From NCBI GenBank assembly GCA_937897005.1, contig CALCOQ010000294.1, forward strand, positions 1-7,801: a DNA stretch of 7,801 nt. Direction: 5' to 3'. The translations under genes and the position numbers were made by a program. Below, one piece after another: positions 5,400 through 7,801 of this stretch. Source of the DNA: an uncultured euryarchaeote (GTDB taxonomy: Archaea; Thermoplasmatota; Poseidoniia; Poseidoniales; Poseidoniaceae). The notes below the pieces were generated by a model. It was not told the origin of the DNA and ran no database searches. It worked only from the letters and a program-made list of their open reading frames with translations. How positions within the stretch are numbered: the stretch's first letter is position 1; each line of letters begins with the position of its first letter.

Positions 5400-6806
5400 T
5401 TGGTCAATCTAGGTTTCGCTATCGATAACCGAAAATGCATAGGTTGTCACGCCTGTACGGTCGCCTGTAAATCGGAACACGATATTCCGGTTGGAGTCAA
5501 TCGTACCCATGTGAAATACATAGAGACGGGAACTTATCCAGATTCCGGTCGTGAATTCAGTGTCCATCGTTGCAACCATTGTGAGGATGCACCCTGTACC
5601 ACCATCTGCCCAACCACTGCACTCTTCACTCGAGAGGATGGTGTGGTAGATTTCGATGATGAACGCTGTATCGGCTGTAAGTCGTGTATGCAAGCATGTC
5701 CTTACGATGCTCTCTACATCGATCCGAACAAGGGCACAGCTGCAAAATGCAACTTCTGTGCACACCGACTCGAGAACTCGTATGAGCCAGCCTGTGTCAT
5801 CGTCTGTCCAGTCGAGGCAATAGTCAGTGGAGACCTCGACGACCCCAAGTCTTCACTCTCCAGGCTCATCACCGAGAATGATACCACAGTCAGGAAACCA
5901 GAATCGGGAGCAAGACCCAATGTGTTCTATCTTGAGACCTCGGCAGAGATGCTCGACCCACAAGCCAGTGAAAGAACTGCTATCTCGATGTGGGGGGAAC
6001 AAGCGGCTGGTGTAGGGCATTATGCGAAATATGCTCAAGAGAGGTTAGGGGCGGCTGACGAACAATCGATGTTGGTACAGTTGGCACTGGAAGTGAAAGC
6101 GAAAGATGCCAATCCAAGAGACAGAGCAATCATACGCGATGTCGCAGAACGACTCAAGGATGACTCCCCAGAGGCGAAGCGCTCCTACGATGCTCCATCC
6201 AAAGGGATACTCTGGGGTTGGGAAGTAAGCGCATATATCTGGACCAAGGCGGTTGCCTCTGGAACATACATGGTCGCAATGATCGCTTGGTTGATGGGAT
6301 ATCTGGACATGAGCGACCTGTGGTGGCCGATAATCGGTATCGGTCTGTTCTTCCTCGCTGTGACTGGAGCACTACTGGTCAAGGACCTCGACCGCCCAGA
6401 ACGTTTCCTCTATGTCATGTTGAGACCAAACTGGGATTCATGGCTGGTCAAAGGTGCCTATATCCTCACTGCATATGGTGGAATCCTATCTGCTTCAGCG
6501 CTGGTGCTACTCCTCAACATGCCAGAATCATACCTGCGCCTTCTCGCATATGCAGGCATTCCACTAGCCGCCTTGACTGGCGTGTATACCGCATGGTTGT
6601 TGCAACAGGCCAAGGCTCGTTCATGGGCCAAAGACAAGTTGCTGCCAGCAAAATTCTTTCTGGAGACTGCGGCTATCGGTGCTGTTGTCCTGCTACTACT
6701 GGTTGGTAACAAGACCATCATCATCGCATCAGTATGTGCACTGCTTGCATTCTGGTTGCACGGGCACAAAGTCATTGAGAAACCACAGATGGAGACACTT
6801 TCGTGA
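5400..6806 (+). CDS. Four-cluster ferredoxin subunit fused to NrfD/PsrC-type membrane anchor
   Basis: From TTG 5400 the product is 468 residues (481 from the alternative GTG at 5361). TTG is preferred because the protein then begins MVNLGFAIDNRKCIGCHAC, the usual subunit start. The N-terminal part (1-150) carries sixteen cysteines in four groups: 13/16/19/23, 58/61/66/70, 90/93/96/100 and 117/120/132/136. They should bind four [4Fe-4S] clusters, as in DmsB/PsrB/NrfC. A charged linker of about 120 residues follows. The C-terminal part has about six membrane helices (276-302, 307-327, 347-372, 381-401, 419-436, 438-455) and the NrfD-like segment KDLDRPERF (328-336). This part normally exchanges electrons with quinone. 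NrfD/PsrC proteins usually have eight to nine helices, so the domain is short. No Tat signal is visible. It is the electron-transfer and anchor subunit for the molybdoenzyme encoded 9 bases downstream. Confidence 0.88.
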   Translation: MVNLGFAIDNRKCIGCHACTVACKSEHDIPVGVNRTHVKYIETGTYPDSGREFSVHRCNHCEDAPCTTICPTTALFTREDGVVDFDDERCIGCKSCMQACPYDALYIDPNKGTAAKCNFCAHRLENSYEPACVIVCPVEAIVSGDLDDPKSSLSRLITENDTTVRKPESGARPNVFYLETSAEMLDPQASERTAISMWGEQAAGVGHYAKYAQERLGAADEQSMLVQLALEVKAKDANPRDRAIIRDVAERLKDDSPEAKRSYDAPSKGILWGWEVSAYIWTKAVASGTYMVAMIAWLMGYLDMSDLWWPIIGIGLFFLAVTGALLVKDLDRPERFLYVMLRPNWDSWLVKGAYILTAYGGILSASALVLLLNMPESYLRLLAYAGIPLAALTGVYTAWLLQQAKARSWAKDKLLPAKFFLETAAIGAVVLLLLVGNKTIIIASVCALLAFWLHGHKVIEKPQMETLS

Positions 6807-6810
6807 GGTG
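6805..6810 (+). promoter_or_regulatory. Strong ribosome binding site for the molybdoenzyme gene
   Basis: GAGGTG overlaps the stop codon of the FeS-NrfD gene (TGA 6804-6806) and lies 5 bases before ATG 6816. It fixes the start of the catalytic subunit and indicates coupled translation of the two subunits. Confidence 0.65.
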
Positions 6811-6815
6811 AGAAG

Positions 6816-7801
6816 ATGAGTAAGTCATTCATTGAGAGCATCGCACAGAAACTTCGCATCATACCTGATCTTGATAGAGAACATGCATCAGGAGCAGAGC
6901 GGGAACTTCGCAAATATCCCGATATAGAAGATTGGGATGACCACAAGGAACTGGATGCGAACGAATGGCCGAAAAAAGTGGAGAAGAACTACTCATTGGT
7001 GCCAACAACTTGCTTCAATTGTGAATCTGCATGTGGCCTGTTAGCCTATGTTGACAAGGAATCAGGAGAGGTCTCGAAATTCGAAGGCAATCCTCACCAT
7101 CCAGGAAGTCGGGGGCGGAACTGTGCCAAGGGCCCAGCGACCATCAACCAAATACAGGACACCGAACGTATTCTACATCCTATGAAACGAGTCGGAAAAC
7201 GCGGTGGTGGCGAATGGGAACAGATTCCTTGGTCTCAAGCGCTCGATGAGATCGCTGCCAAGATACGCGCTTCACTCAAGACAGGTGCCAGAGACAAGGT
7301 GGTCTACCATGTAGGAAGACCAGGGCATGAGGGCTATACGAACCGGGTTCTCAAGGCATGGGGGGTCGATGGCCACAATTCGCACACCAACATCTGCAGT
7401 GCAGGAGCACGAACCGGGTATGCTCTGTGGCATCACCACGACCGCCCTAGTCCTGACCACGCCAATGCCAAAGTCATCCTGTTGTGCTCCTCACACCTAG
7501 AGACCGGACACTACTTCAATCCGCATGCACAAAGAATCCTTGAGGGAATGATGGATGGTGCCAAACTCATCGTCATCGACCCGAGGCTGTCAAACACCGC
7601 CTCGATGGCTGACCATTGGCTGCCAACATGGCCTGGAAGTGAGACCGCCCTGTTTCTGTGCTGGGCAAGAATGATTCTCGAACAGGAACTCTATGACCGC
7701 AGATTCATGGAGGAACAGGTGAATTGGGAACAATGGTTGGAGGCAGTTCACCCCTCGGAGGAAAGAACTGTTGACCGCTTCATCGAGTTGTTGAAGGAAG
7801 A
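6816..7801 (+). CDS. Molybdopterin oxidoreductase catalytic subunit (CISM family), 3' truncated
   Basis: The frame is open from ATG 6816 to the window end (328 complete codons, no stop), so only the N-terminal part of a protein usually of 700-1000 residues is present. An N-terminal [4Fe-4S] motif is seen: Cys66, Cys69, Cys73 and Cys103 (C-x2-C-x3-C-x29-C), followed by KGPATINQ. The first molybdopterin-binding domain follows, including PWSQALDEIAAKI (138-150). HTNICSAGARTGYALW (190-205) places Cys194 where a Cys ligand to molybdenum is expected in polysulfide/thiosulfate-reductase-type enzymes. KLIVIDPRLSNTA (250-262) is a typical pterin-contact segment. There is no twin-arginine or hydrophobic signal in the first 60 residues, so the subunit probably stays in the cytoplasm. 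Substrate cannot be read from sequence; sulfite, polysulfide, thiosulfate and others are possible. The gene follows its FeS-membrane partner by 9 bases. Confidence 0.88.
   Translation, partial: MSKSFIESIAQKLRIIPDLDREHASGAERELRKYPDIEDWDDHKELDANEWPKKVEKNYSLVPTTCFNCESACGLLAYVDKESGEVSKFEGNPHHPGSRGRNCAKGPATINQIQDTERILHPMKRVGKRGGGEWEQIPWSQALDEIAAKIRASLKTGARDKVVYHVGRPGHEGYTNRVLKAWGVDGHNSHTNICSAGARTGYALWHHHDRPSPDHANAKVILLCSSHLETGHYFNPHAQRILEGMMDGAKLIVIDPRLSNTASMADHWLPTWPGSETALFLCWARMILEQELYDRRFMEEQVNWEQWLEAVHPSEERTVDRFIELLKE

Noticed and set aside
6218..6709. Plus-strand 163-codon open frame inside the FeS-NrfD gene
   Set aside because: It is the out-of-frame reading of the membrane domain, whose correct frame gives clear NrfD-like helices. 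The shadow is rich in Cys, Arg and Trp without any motif.

Overview
The window most likely comes from an archaeon, with Thermoplasmatota-like (marine Euryarchaeota-type) as my best guess. The signs are a lipoprotein signal ending in the lipobox LSGC followed by FG, a TraB protein of the form with a C-terminal membrane domain that is common in Euryarchaeota, an AT-rich TATA-like element in the one clear divergent intergenic gap, and very tight gene packing. A bacterial origin is not excluded, because the lemA and folP families are widespread in bacteria. There is no rRNA, tRNA, CRISPR array or insertion sequence. The longest gap without a gene is 85 bases (2689-2773), apart from the edge segment 1-103, which may hold the start of a minus-strand gene.

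Left part (1-2688): a dihydropteroate synthase gene (folP, + strand) overlaps by 8 bases a TraB-family membrane protein gene (+ strand). The TraB gene converges on a LemA-family gene (- strand), with one base between the two stop codons. These look like household genes.

Right part (2774-7801, continuing past the edge): four co-directional, closely packed genes behind the divergent promoter gap. They encode (i) a secreted lipoprotein with Asp-box beta-propeller repeats; (ii) a rhodanese-metallo-beta-lactamase protein of the persulfide-dioxygenase type; (iii) a four-cluster ferredoxin subunit fused to a NrfD/PsrC-type quinone-reactive membrane anchor; and (iv) the molybdopterin catalytic subunit of the same complex, cut off by the window end. 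Genes iii and iv form a CISM (complex iron-sulfur molybdoenzyme) respiratory module. Neither has a visible export signal, so the active site probably faces the cytoplasm, as in SoeABC sulfite:quinone oxidoreductase. With the sulfur-handling gene ii directly upstream, a working hypothesis is a chain from persulfide to sulfite to an oxidised product plus quinol. This is inference.

The points most worth a second look are the altered metal motif of the MBL domain (HxHxDH has become HxQxDY, while the three positions matching the mononuclear-iron ligands of ETHE1 remain), its much lower GC content than its neighbours, the FeS-NrfD fusion, and the presence of a beta-propeller lipoprotein in a sulfur/respiratory operon.
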